Assembly (NCBI GenBank): GCA_041677365.1
Contig: JBAYQC010000040.1
Coordinates: 1-11,625 of the forward strand
Length of the DNA stretch: 11,625 nt
Reading direction: 5' to 3'
Source: UBA2289 sp041677365
GTDB taxonomy: Bacteria; Bacillota_I; Bacilli_A; Izemoplasmatales; Hujiaoplasmataceae
Under the pieces are notes generated by a model. It ran no database searches. It had not been told where the DNA came from and worked only from the letters and a program-made list of their open reading frames with translations. This document shows positions 1-6,084 of this stretch, piece after piece (positions within the stretch are counted from its first letter, which is position 1; every line of letters starts with the position of its first letter). The position numbers and the translations under genes are program-made.

Positions 1-12
1 CGACAATTCCAT
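1..12 (-). CDS. tnpA: Possible first codons of an IS200-type transposase TnpA (cut by window edge)
   Basis: The minus-strand frame ending at base 1 opens after a TGA at 42-40. Its first ATG is at 12-10, giving M-E-L-S before the window ends. If real, this is a Y1 (HUH) single-strand transposase of the IS200/IS605 type, a protein of about 130-155 residues. No purine-rich ribosome binding site lies just upstream; poor translation signals are common for IS200 tnpA, whose expression is repressed. A second ATG at 43-41 opens an eight-codon reading frame that stops at a TGA and could be a leader. Four codons cannot prove identity, so the call rests mainly on the hairpin and leader context. Confidence 0.3.
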
Positions 13-63
13 TATATCATTTGGGAGGAATTCTTTTTTTCATCGCCACGGCTCTTCTAGTCT

Positions 64-80
64 CACCCGCATAGCGGGTG
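64..80. repeat. GC-rich hairpin (IS left-end type)
   Basis: CACCCGC and GCGGGTG form a perfect seven-base-pair stem around an ATA loop. It is strikingly GC-rich for this AT-rich region and has no T-tract on either side, so it is not an intrinsic terminator. It fits the subterminal hairpin that TnpA recognises in IS200/IS605 elements. Confidence 0.6.
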
Positions 81-88
81 GTTTTACT

Positions 89-112
89 AATCGACCTCTA
101 TATAGGTCGATT
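89..112. repeat. Nine-base-pair inverted repeat between rpsI terminator and IS hairpin
   Basis: AATCGACCT (89-97) and AGGTCGATT (104-112) pair perfectly around a six-base loop. There is no T-run after it on the minus strand, so it is not a canonical terminator. It could be part of the IS end, a remnant left by insertion, or a 3'-end stabilising stem for read-through rpsI transcripts. Confidence 0.5.
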
Positions 113-117
113 ATAAT

Positions 118-152
118 AAAAAAAACACAGGTTGTGGAGGCCTGTGTTTTTT
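118..152 (-). terminator. Intrinsic terminator of rplM-rpsI
   Basis: AAAAAACACAGG (120-131) pairs with CCTGTGTTTTTT (141-152) around a nine-base loop. In the rpsI direction the stem is followed by a run of eight Ts (125-118), and it starts only 12 bases past the rpsI stop. The A/T arms make it symmetric, so it could also stop transcription arriving from the IS side. Confidence 0.9.
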
Positions 153-164
153 ATATTTGGCAGA

Positions 165-560
165 TTAACGTTTGCTAAATTGCGATGCTTTACGTGCTTT
201 TTTAAGACCGTATTTCTTACGTTCTTTGACACGTGGATCTCTTGTGATTAATCCAGCTGGTTTTAAAATCTTGCGGTATTCAGGGTTTAATTCTAATAAA
301 GCTCTAGTGATTCCTAAACGAATCGCTCCAGCTTGACCAATTAAACCGCCACCATTAACATTAACAGAAATATCAAATGTGTTTTCGTTATTTGTTAGGA
401 CTAAAGGTTGAGAAACATCTAGTCTTGCTAGTGCAGATGGAATATAATCATTGAACTCACGTCCGTTGATTGTCATTTTACCATCGCCTGGTCTTAATAT
501 TACTCTTGCAACTGAAGATTTTCTTCTTCCAGTTCCGCGATACATAACTTGTTTAGCCAT
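165..560 (-). CDS. rpsI: 30S ribosomal protein S9
   Basis: This is a small-subunit ribosomal protein of 131 residues, the normal bacterial length (about 130). S9 sits in the head of the 30S subunit, and its C-terminal tail reaches the P-site tRNA anticodon arm. The sequence shows the family's N-terminal GTGRRKSSVARV block (residues 9-20), a central NGGGLIGQAGAIRLGI stretch, and the basic tail ending in SKR, whose last Arg contacts P-site tRNA. It starts at an ATG with GGAGG at 570-566, overlapping the rplM stop. It is the second gene of the rplM-rpsI operon, the order conserved across bacteria, and is followed at once by a strong terminator. Nothing is unusual in the protein. Confidence 0.98.
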   Translation of the reverse strand: MAKQVMYRGTGRRKSSVARVILRPGDGKMTINGREFNDYIPSALARLDVSQPLVLTNNENTFDISVNVNGGGLIGQAGAIRLGITRALLELNPEYRKILKPAGLITRDPRVKERKKYGLKKARKASQFSKR

Positions 561-569
561 TGTTTCCTC

Positions 570-1004
570 CTATCCTTTCAATTCCATAACCACTGGCATT
601 TGTGCCATGTGTTTATGTTCCGGTCCTGCATAAACGAATAATTTTTTATACATTTGATTTCCTAATTTTGTTTTTGGTAACATTCCTTTAACTGCTAACT
701 CTACCATTCTGGTAGGTTTTTCAGCCATTAATACCTTTGCAGTTTTCTCCTTAAGTCCTCCTGGATAAGTTGAATGAGTATAGTATTTCTTATCATTCCA
801 TTTATTTCCAGTTAAAACAATTTTGTCAGCGTTAATTACGATAACATAATCTCCACAATCCACATGAGGTGTATATGTAGGTTTATGTTTTCCTCTTAAA
901 ACTGTAGCCACTTCCGTGGATAGACGACCTAAAGTTTGTCCAGCTGCATCAACTACGAACCATTCGCGTTGAATTGTATTCTCATTTGCCATATAAGTTT
1001 TCAT
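570..1004 (-). CDS. rplM: 50S ribosomal protein L13
   Basis: This is a large-subunit ribosomal protein of 144 residues, the usual length (142-145). It is an early-assembly protein that binds 23S rRNA. Visible family blocks are REWFVVDAAGQTLGRLSTEVA near the N-terminus, RGKHKPTYTPHVDCGDYVIVINADK in the middle, and MLPKTKLGNQMYKKLFVYAG towards the end. The start chosen is the ATG at 1004, with AAGGAGG at 1018-1012. A second ATG five codons in would give the shorter MANENT form, but the Shine-Dalgarno spacing favours the first. It is first in its operon, nine bases ahead of rpsI, with its own sigma-A-type promoter about 65 bases upstream, so it does not depend on the metG operon. Confidence 0.98.
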   Translation of the reverse strand: MKTYMANENTIQREWFVVDAAGQTLGRLSTEVATVLRGKHKPTYTPHVDCGDYVIVINADKIVLTGNKWNDKKYYTHSTYPGGLKEKTAKVLMAEKPTRMVELAVKGMLPKTKLGNQMYKKLFVYAGPEHKHMAQMPVVMELKG

Positions 1005-1062
1005 CTTATACCTCCTTAAATTTTTTTAAAGAGCTAGTGGGATATAAAATAAAAATGTACCT
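1005..1062 (-). promoter_or_regulatory. 5' leader of rplM-rpsI (possible L13 autoregulatory leader)
   Basis: About 58 bases lie between the inferred transcription start and the rplM ATG. Many low-GC Gram-positive bacteria carry a short structured L13 leader here, thought to mediate feedback by L13. The RNA begins AAAGG and has UCUUU shortly before the Shine-Dalgarno, which could close a short stem around a U-rich and CCCAC-containing interior. The pairing is weak (four Watson-Crick pairs and a G-U), so this is a position-based suggestion only. Confidence 0.3.
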
Positions 1063-1067
1063 TTAAT

Positions 1068-1096
1068 ATCATACCACTACTAACCGATTAAGTCAA
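1068..1096 (-). promoter_or_regulatory. Sigma-A-type promoter of rplM-rpsI
   Basis: On the minus strand TTGACT (1096-1091) and TATGAT (1073-1068) are separated by exactly 17 bases, a near-consensus vegetative promoter. An AT-rich palindrome, CAAATA-A-TATTTG (1109-1097), abuts the -35 and may act as an UP element or an operator. The promoter lies 30 bases past the metG stop, and no terminator separates the two, so metG transcripts may read into rplM. Confidence 0.85.
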
Positions 1097-1125
1097 CAAA
1101 TATTATTTGCTCGAAACTTCTATCT

Positions 1126-3075
1126 TTAACTGACTTTATCGCCAGGATTTAATTTCTTGTCAGCCTCAATTACAACCAATTCCTTCGCTTCATTTTCTCC
1201 AGCTAAAATCATTCCTTCACTCAAAACCCCTCTTAATTTAACTGGTTTTAAATTCGCAACAACTATGACATTTTTGCCAACTAAATCCTCTGGTTTATAA
1301 GCCTCAGCTATCCCTGAAACAATTGTCCTAATTTTATCTCCAGTATCAATTTTAAAAACAAGAAGTTTTTTTGCGTTTTCATGAAAACTTCCTTCTACAA
1401 CTTTACCGACCCGCAAATCGATTTTACTGAAATCATCGATGTTTATCTCTGGTAAGATTTCGATTTTTTTCTTTTCTGGAGTCACATTTTTATTGGTTTC
1501 CATCATTGAGCGAATGTTTGAAACTTCCTTTTGTGAATCTAATCTTGGAAATAGGTGTTCTGGTTTCTTCTCTACTTGATAAGTCGTTTTCATACCGAAT
1601 TTATAGGTGTCAAAGCCTTGATATTCTGATTCTACATTTAATTGAGAAAATACTTTCGGACAAGTATCAACCAAGAAAGGTAAGTACATGATATTAATCA
1701 ATCTTATACTTTCTAAAAGATGGTACATAACTGACTCTAATACAGCGGTTTTTTCTTTATCTTTAGCTAACTCCCAAGGGAATGTGTCATCGATTAATTT
1801 GTTTGTTCTTTTCACTAAAGAACTAAGTTCAAGCAAAGCTTGAGCAATGCGAAACTCATCCATGTTCTCTTGATATGCTTCAAAAACATTTTTCGCTGTT
1901 AAGACTAAGTCTAACTCATGTTCTTTGTATTCATGATTGTGCTTAGTTAGGCTTACTTCTCCATTAAAATACTTATTGACCATTGAAATTGAACGACTGA
2001 CTAAATTACCGAAATCATTTACTAAATCTGTATTAATTCTTCCGATATAATCTTCAGGTGTAAATGAACCATCATGTCCATAATTCAACTCTTTAACGAT
2101 ATAATATCTAAAAGCATCTAAACCATAATTTTCAACTAATTGATCAGGATAAATTACATTACCTTTAGATTTTGACATTTTACCGTCTTTCATCAGATAC
2201 CATCCATGAGCAAATAATCTAAACTTAATTGGTATATCCAAAGCCATTAACATAATTGGCCAATAGATTGCATGAAATCTCAATATATCTTTACCGACAA
2301 CATGGATTACCTCATCCCCGTTCAACCAGTATTTTTGGAAAAGCGAATCGTCTTTAGAACCATAGCCAAGAGCAGTAATATAATTGCTAAGAGCATCGAT
2401 CCAAACATAGACAACATGTTTTGGATTTGATGCAACTTTTACTCCCCAAGAAAAGGCAGTTCTAGAAACACTCAAATCATTTAATCCTGATTTAATAAAC
2501 TGTACAACTTCATTTTTCCTAGTCTCAGGAACTATGAAGTCAGGATTATCCTCGATAAACTTCAACAATCTGTCTGAATATTTGGATAAACGCAGAAAAT
2601 AAGTCTCTTCCTTTAATAACTTAGTCTCAGAACCACAATCAGGACAAAGGTCTCCTTCTAAGAGTTGAGTTTTAGTAAAATATGATTCACAAGAAACACA
2701 GTAATTTCCTGTGTATTCCCCTAAATAAACATCATCATTTTTAAGCAATTTTTCAAAAATATCTTCAACCACATCTTCATGTCGTTTTTGAGTAGTCCTG
2801 ATAAAATCATCATTGGTAATTTTTAAACTTGCCCACAAATCTTGTGATAACTTCGCGTAGTAATCAACTGTTTCTTGTGGACTCATATTCATTTTTTTTG
2901 CTGTTTCTTCGATTTTTTGGCCATGTTCATCATTGCCGGTTAAAAACCAACTGTCATAGCCTTTCAGTTGTTTATATCGTTTTATACTATCACACAAAAC
3001 GGTAGTATATGCACTGCCTATATGAAATTTACCACTGGGGTAATAAATTGGAGTAGTAATATAAAATGTCTTCAA
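1126..3075 (-). CDS. metG: Methionine--tRNA ligase (MetRS), class I, with C-terminal tRNA-binding domain
   Basis: This cytoplasmic enzyme charges tRNA-Met and initiator tRNA with methionine using ATP. The class I signatures are HIGS at residues 18-21 (the HIGH motif, with Ser in the last position) and KMSKS at 299-303. A zinc knuckle is visible as CVSC (126-129) and CPDC (144-147); from memory, B. subtilis MetS has lost these cysteines. The last 110 or so residues (from DFSKIDLRVGKVV) are the OB-fold Trbp111-like domain that dimerises and binds tRNA. Length is 649 residues, normal for the long form. Start choice: the longest frame begins at a GTG at 3084 that lacks a ribosome binding site, but GAGGTGA (3087-3081) is ideally placed for the TTG at 3075, giving MKTFYITTPIYY. 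It is last in the tmk operon, matching metS downstream of rsmI in B. subtilis. Confidence 0.97.
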   Translation of the reverse strand: MKTFYITTPIYYPSGKFHIGSAYTTVLCDSIKRYKQLKGYDSWFLTGNDEHGQKIEETAKKMNMSPQETVDYYAKLSQDLWASLKITNDDFIRTTQKRHEDVVEDIFEKLLKNDDVYLGEYTGNYCVSCESYFTKTQLLEGDLCPDCGSETKLLKEETYFLRLSKYSDRLLKFIEDNPDFIVPETRKNEVVQFIKSGLNDLSVSRTAFSWGVKVASNPKHVVYVWIDALSNYITALGYGSKDDSLFQKYWLNGDEVIHVVGKDILRFHAIYWPIMLMALDIPIKFRLFAHGWYLMKDGKMSKSKGNVIYPDQLVENYGLDAFRYYIVKELNYGHDGSFTPEDYIGRINTDLVNDFGNLVSRSISMVNKYFNGEVSLTKHNHEYKEHELDLVLTAKNVFEAYQENMDEFRIAQALLELSSLVKRTNKLIDDTFPWELAKDKEKTAVLESVMYHLLESIRLINIMYLPFLVDTCPKVFSQLNVESEYQGFDTYKFGMKTTYQVEKKPEHLFPRLDSQKEVSNIRSMMETNKNVTPEKKKIEILPEINIDDFSKIDLRVGKVVEGSFHENAKKLLVFKIDTGDKIRTIVSGIAEAYKPEDLVGKNVIVVANLKPVKLRGVLSEGMILAGENEAKELVVIEADKKLNPGDKVS

Positions 3076-3080
3076 ATCCT

Positions 3081-3087
3081 TCACCTC
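3081..3087 (-). promoter_or_regulatory. Shine-Dalgarno that decides the metG start
   Basis: GAGGTGA matches seven bases of the anti-Shine-Dalgarno and lies eight bases (counted from GAGG) before the TTG at 3075. The upstream in-frame GTG (3084-3082) is part of this element and so is unlikely to be the start codon. Confidence 0.65.
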
Positions 3088-3094
3088 AATTTTT

Positions 3095-3634
3095 TTAATA
3101 TACTATTGCTTTCTTAAATTTATCTAAAGCCTCTTCACCTTGAATTGTTTTGATGACTTCAAATACAAATTCATAAATTGACCCCGCACTTCTTCCAGTG
3201 ATAAATAGACCGTCTCTAACAGCTTTTTTGTCAACCCTTACCGCTTTATGCATATCTTGTTCTGTGCCCGGAAACGATGTGTAATGCCGGTTATCCATGA
3301 TTTTTAACATACCGTAAACAGTTGGTGCTGCGCAAAGAGCTAGCATCCACTTTTCACTCATGTAAAATTTCATCACCACTTCTTTGACCAAAGCATCTTC
3401 TCTTAAAATGTAAGCTGCTCTTCCTCCCGGTATGAACAAACCATCGTAATCATTGGTATCTAAATCTTGGATTTTTTGTAAGTCGGTAACAGTTGTTTTA
3501 TATGAACCGGTGACTTTATCTTGATTATAAACGCTATAAAAGTCAACTGTAAACCCTGCTCTTCTTAGAAGTGCACTGGTTCCTAACGCTTCAACATCTT
3601 CAAATCCGTCAGCTAATAAACAAGCAAATTTCAT
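3095..3634 (-). CDS. DJ-1/ThiJ/PfpI-family protein (YajL-like)
   Basis: This is a 179-residue single-domain protein of the DJ-1/PfpI superfamily, DJ-1/YajL branch. Visible features are ADGFEDVEA at residues 8-16, whose Glu15 matches the conserved acidic partner; YDGLFIPGG (63-71); the nucleophile elbow LALCAAPTVYG with Cys101; and a C-terminal ITGRSAGSIYEF block typical of DJ-1 rather than of PfpI proteases or class I amidotransferases. Reported roles in the family include glyoxalase or repair activity, chaperone activity and oxidative-stress sensing. Which applies here cannot be read from the sequence, and a thiJ label would be misleading. The start at 3634 is preferred over a longer frame from 3664 because AAGGAGG (3650-3644) lies nine bases ahead of it. 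It starts one base after the rsmI stop and ends 19 bases before the metG TTG, so it is firmly inside the operon. Confidence 0.9.
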   Translation of the reverse strand: MKFACLLADGFEDVEALGTSALLRRAGFTVDFYSVYNQDKVTGSYKTTVTDLQKIQDLDTNDYDGLFIPGGRAAYILREDALVKEVVMKFYMSEKWMLALCAAPTVYGMLKIMDNRHYTSFPGTEQDMHKAVRVDKKAVRDGLFITGRSAGSIYEFVFEVIKTIQGEEALDKFKKAIVY

Positions 3635-3635
3635 C

Positions 3636-4490
3636 TTATTTATCCTCCTTAATCTTATCTTCAAGATATTCTTGGTAGATTAAATTTTTTGGCTTTTTAG
3701 TCATTTCAGCGACTTTTTTCATCGCTTCAGTTTTTTTCATTCCTGTATTTATGAAGTAGTCAACTTGTTCAACAATACTCAAATCACTTTTGTGATCTTC
3801 TTCATATCCCGAAACAATAACCACCAACTCACCTTTTAAGTTATCTAGATCTTCATATTCGCTTAATTTACCACGAATTATTTCTTCATAAGTTTTGGAT
3901 ATTTCTCTAGCGATGACAAAGTCTCTTTCACCCAAAACTTCATACATATCTTTTAAGCAAGCTTTGATTCGATGAATTGCTTCATAAAAAATCAAAGTCT
4001 CTGAATAATATCTTATTCTTTCTAACTCATCTTTACGTTTTTTAGTTCGTGAATTCAAAAAACCGAAAAACATAAAAGGATGCGGTTTTAATCCCGACAT
4101 AACTAAAGCCGTTAATAAAGCGTTAGCGCCAGGTAAAGCAATCACATTGATATTCTCTTTTAAAGCTTCACTAACTAAAGAATATCCAGGATCACTGATA
4201 ATCGGCATTCCAGCATCACTGACAATTCCAACCTTAAAGTTATTTTTTAGTTGATCGATTATCTCTAATATACGTTTTTCTTCATTGTGTTCATGTAAAG
4301 AATATAGGGGTTTATCAACTTGATAATAACTGAGAAGCTTTTTTGTTACCCTGGTATCTTCAGCGTAAATTATGTCAACTTCATTAAGTGTTTTCACCGC
4401 TCTATAAGTCATATCTTCAAGATTACCGATTGGTGTCGGTATTAAATAAAGACTTGGAGAGTCGTTTTGATAATTAAGATTTCTTCTCAC
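3636..4490 (-). CDS. rsmI: 16S rRNA (cytidine(1402)-2'-O)-methyltransferase
   Basis: This SAM-dependent enzyme 2'-O-methylates C1402 of 16S rRNA in the decoding centre, supporting accurate initiation together with RsmH. It belongs to the tetrapyrrole-methylase fold. Visible motifs are IPTPIGNLEDMTYRA (17-31), YAEDTR (42-47), LHEHNE (65-70), the glycine-rich SDAGMPIISDPG (91-102), and ALPGANALLTAL (118-129). Length is 284 residues, typical for the family. The start is a GTG at 4490 in the sequence TAGTG, so it overlaps the trmN6-like stop by one base and is probably translated by coupling. AGGAG lies ten bases upstream. It corresponds to B. subtilis yabC/rsmI, which lies in the same order between the YabB methyltransferase and metS. 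Confidence 0.96.
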   Translation of the reverse strand: MRRNLNYQNDSPSLYLIPTPIGNLEDMTYRAVKTLNEVDIIYAEDTRVTKKLLSYYQVDKPLYSLHEHNEEKRILEIIDQLKNNFKVGIVSDAGMPIISDPGYSLVSEALKENINVIALPGANALLTALVMSGLKPHPFMFFGFLNSRTKKRKDELERIRYYSETLIFYEAIHRIKACLKDMYEVLGERDFVIAREISKTYEEIIRGKLSEYEDLDNLKGELVVIVSGYEEDHKSDLSIVEQVDYFINTGMKKTEAMKKVAEMTKKPKNLIYQEYLEDKIKEDK

Positions 4491-5230
4491 TACTCATCAG
4501 CTCCTAAATAAAAGATTGATTTAATTTTCTCAGTATAGTCGCCGTTTTCATCATAAACATAGAGTGGAGGTAAAACCTTGAGACCGCCGCTCTTACCATT
4601 ATTCGAAGCTTCAATTAAAACCATCATGGCGGGTTTATTTTGCTTTGTAAAAACGAATTTCATTCTTTTAACCGCAAAGTCGTTTTTACTTAAACTAGCT
4701 ATAATATCTTCTAGACGATCAGCACGATGAATAAAGGTAAATCTACCATTAGTTTTCAAGATTTTTTTAGTTGCTTCTACAACATCATTGAATGTCAAAT
4801 CAATCTCATGCCTTGATAATGAAAGCGAAGATTTTTGATTAATAAAAGAACTATCATCGAATTTAAAAAACGGCGGATTAGAGACAACAATATCAAATTG
4901 ACTGGGTTTGAATATTTCAGTCAATTTTTTAACATCATGGTTGATTAAACTAATCTGTTGATCCAAATCATTATAATCGATACTCTTCTTAGCTAAGTTT
5001 AAACTATCATTTTGGATATCAACGCCAATTAGTTCGGCTTTGGTTTTCAAAGAAAGATATAGCAAAACCGCTCCAGTACCACAGCCTAATTCGATGATCT
5101 TTTTAGTCCTGAGTTTAATTTCAACAAAATCCCCTAATAACAAAGAATCTAACGAAAAACGAAAATCATTTTCTGTTTGATAAATTTTTAAACCATCATA
5201 TGCTAATAAATCATGAAGATACTCATCCAA
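4490..5230 (-). CDS. tRNA1(Val) (adenine(37)-N6)-methyltransferase-like protein (YabB/YfiC family)
   Basis: This is a class I SAM-dependent methyltransferase of 246 residues. Motif I is IIELGCGTGAVLLYL (45-59). The catalytic N6-adenine motif is NPPFF at 118-122. The N-terminal FRFSLDSLLLGDF block (23-35) is characteristic of the YfiC/TrmN6 family. The E. coli homologue methylates A37 of tRNA-Val. The firmicute member (yabB) is assigned by homology, so the exact tRNA target is inferred. The start is a TTG at 5230, with AGAGG about ten bases upstream, inside the end of ricT. It lies five bases after ricT and overlaps rsmI by one base. In B. subtilis a small GIY-YIG gene (yazA) separates yabB from rsmI; here it is missing. 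Confidence 0.9.
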   Translation of the reverse strand: MDEYLHDLLAYDGLKIYQTENDFRFSLDSLLLGDFVEIKLRTKKIIELGCGTGAVLLYLSLKTKAELIGVDIQNDSLNLAKKSIDYNDLDQQISLINHDVKKLTEIFKPSQFDIVVSNPPFFKFDDSSFINQKSSLSLSRHEIDLTFNDVVEATKKILKTNGRFTFIHRADRLEDIIASLSKNDFAVKRMKFVFTKQNKPAMMVLIEASNNGKSGGLKVLPPLYVYDENGDYTEKIKSIFYLGADE

Positions 5231-5235
5231 AATTA

Positions 5236-6084
5236 TCAGTCCTCTAATTTAGAAAGAACTGAAGCATCGTCAGATAACTCTTCCAAAGTATCAGCTACTT
5301 CATTTAAATCGTATTCTTTGGTTGAACCATCTTTGAACTCAATTGTCGCAGACTGTAAACTATAGTTTATATCTTTAACTTTGCCTCTACCGTCTACTGT
5401 CCAAACATAAGCATTAATATTGGGCATCTCTTTTTTAAAATCACGATAATTTTCATCTTCATAACGAATACAACAGAGTAATTTCCCGCAGATTCCAGAA
5501 ATATTATCTGGATTTAGTGATAAACTCTGATTTTTCGCCATCTTTATTGATACCGGCTCGAAATCTCTTAAAAATGTTGTACAACAGGTTTGTCTTCCGC
5601 AAGGTCCGATACCACCAAAAACTTTAGCACCATCACGTGCTCCTACTTGTCTTAGTTCGATTCTTGTATGAAATTCATTGGCAAGATCTTTTACAAGTTC
5701 ACGGAAATCTACTCTACCTTCAGCGGTAAAATAGATTATCAGTTTGCTACGATCAAGTGTATATTCACAATTAAGTAATTTCATTTCAAGTCGATTAAGT
5801 CTGATTAATTCTGAGGTTTTCTTAAGAATATAAGGCTCTTTTTCAATGTTTTCTTGATGTTCTTTTAAATCGTTGTAATTAGCCAATCTCACGATCGGCT
5901 TTAATGGTGATACTAATTCAGAATCACCAATTTCCATAATATCAGATACTACTTCACCTAGTTCCATTCCTCTAATCGTTTCTACAATAACATAATCGGA
6001 ATACTTAAGATCAATATTATTAGTAGCGAAGTAGTATTTTTTTCCTAATTTATTAAATTGTATCGCTACGACTTTGTGTTGCAT
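5236..6084 (-). CDS. ricT: Regulatory iron-sulfur-containing complex subunit RicT (PSP1 domain, YaaT)
   Basis: This is a 282-residue PSP1 C-terminal domain protein, the YaaT/RicT orthologue. In B. subtilis RicT forms a complex with RicA (YmcA) and RicF (YlbF) that carries two 4Fe-4S clusters and directs RNase Y-dependent maturation of operon mRNAs. It also affects biofilm formation, competence and sporulation. Six cysteines cluster in the expected segment: Cys162 (GPCG), Cys167-168 (TCC), Cys199 (GICG) and Cys204-205 (LLCC). These fit cluster ligands. Cys106 lies outside this segment. The ATG at 6084 is preceded by AAAGAGG. The start lies inside holB, with a 32-base overlap in a different frame. 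The B. subtilis neighbour yabA (replication control) is missing between ricT and the methyltransferase. The partners ricA and ricF are not in this window. Confidence 0.95.
   Translation of the reverse strand: MQHKVVAIQFNKLGKKYYFATNNIDLKYSDYVIVETIRGMELGEVVSDIMEIGDSELVSPLKPIVRLANYNDLKEHQENIEKEPYILKKTSELIRLNRLEMKLLNCEYTLDRSKLIIYFTAEGRVDFRELVKDLANEFHTRIELRQVGARDGAKVFGGIGPCGRQTCCTTFLRDFEPVSIKMAKNQSLSLNPDNISGICGKLLCCIRYEDENYRDFKKEMPNINAYVWTVDGRGKVKDINYSLQSATIEFKDGSTKEYDLNEVADTLEELSDDASVLSKLED

Larger units (their letters stand above)
1..88 (-). mobile_element. Left end of an IS200/IS605-family insertion sequence (partial)
   Basis: Read on the minus strand, this segment starts near a short GC-rich hairpin (positions 80-64, seven-base-pair stem, three-base loop). 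It continues through a leader and ends at the window edge in a frame reading PNDIMELS. A subterminal hairpin followed by a short leader and a small transposase is the layout of IS200/IS605 elements, which move as single strands and have no terminal inverted repeats. From memory, many firmicute IS200-type TnpA proteins begin with a MELS-like N-terminus. The outer boundary is not visible: I placed it just outside the hairpin, but the second stem-loop at 89-112 may also belong to the element. Only the end is present, so whether the element is intact cannot be judged. Confidence 0.45.

Noticed and set aside
1..60. Group II intron domain V, suggested by GAGCCGTGGCGATG on the minus strand
   Set aside because: The sequence does not fold back into the closing half of a domain V hairpin, and the following frame fits an IS leader better.
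3..74. Plus-strand reading frame ending in ATALLVSPA and a stop inside the hairpin
   Set aside because: It could be read as the C-terminus of a membrane protein entering from the left. It has no recognisable family sequence, ends inside a perfect hairpin, and the opposite strand fits an IS left end better.
451..633. Plus-strand 60-codon frame across rpsI and rplM
   Set aside because: It lies antisense to two certain ribosomal protein genes, has no ribosome binding site, and its protein has no family features.
1110..1125. T-box or other riboswitch for metG
   Set aside because: metG begins 19 bases after the preceding gene in the operon, leaving no room for a leader RNA. The gap behind metG contains only the rplM promoter.
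1506..1691. Plus-strand 61-codon frame antisense to metG
   Set aside because: It is fully inside the conserved metG gene on the other strand and has no supporting signals.
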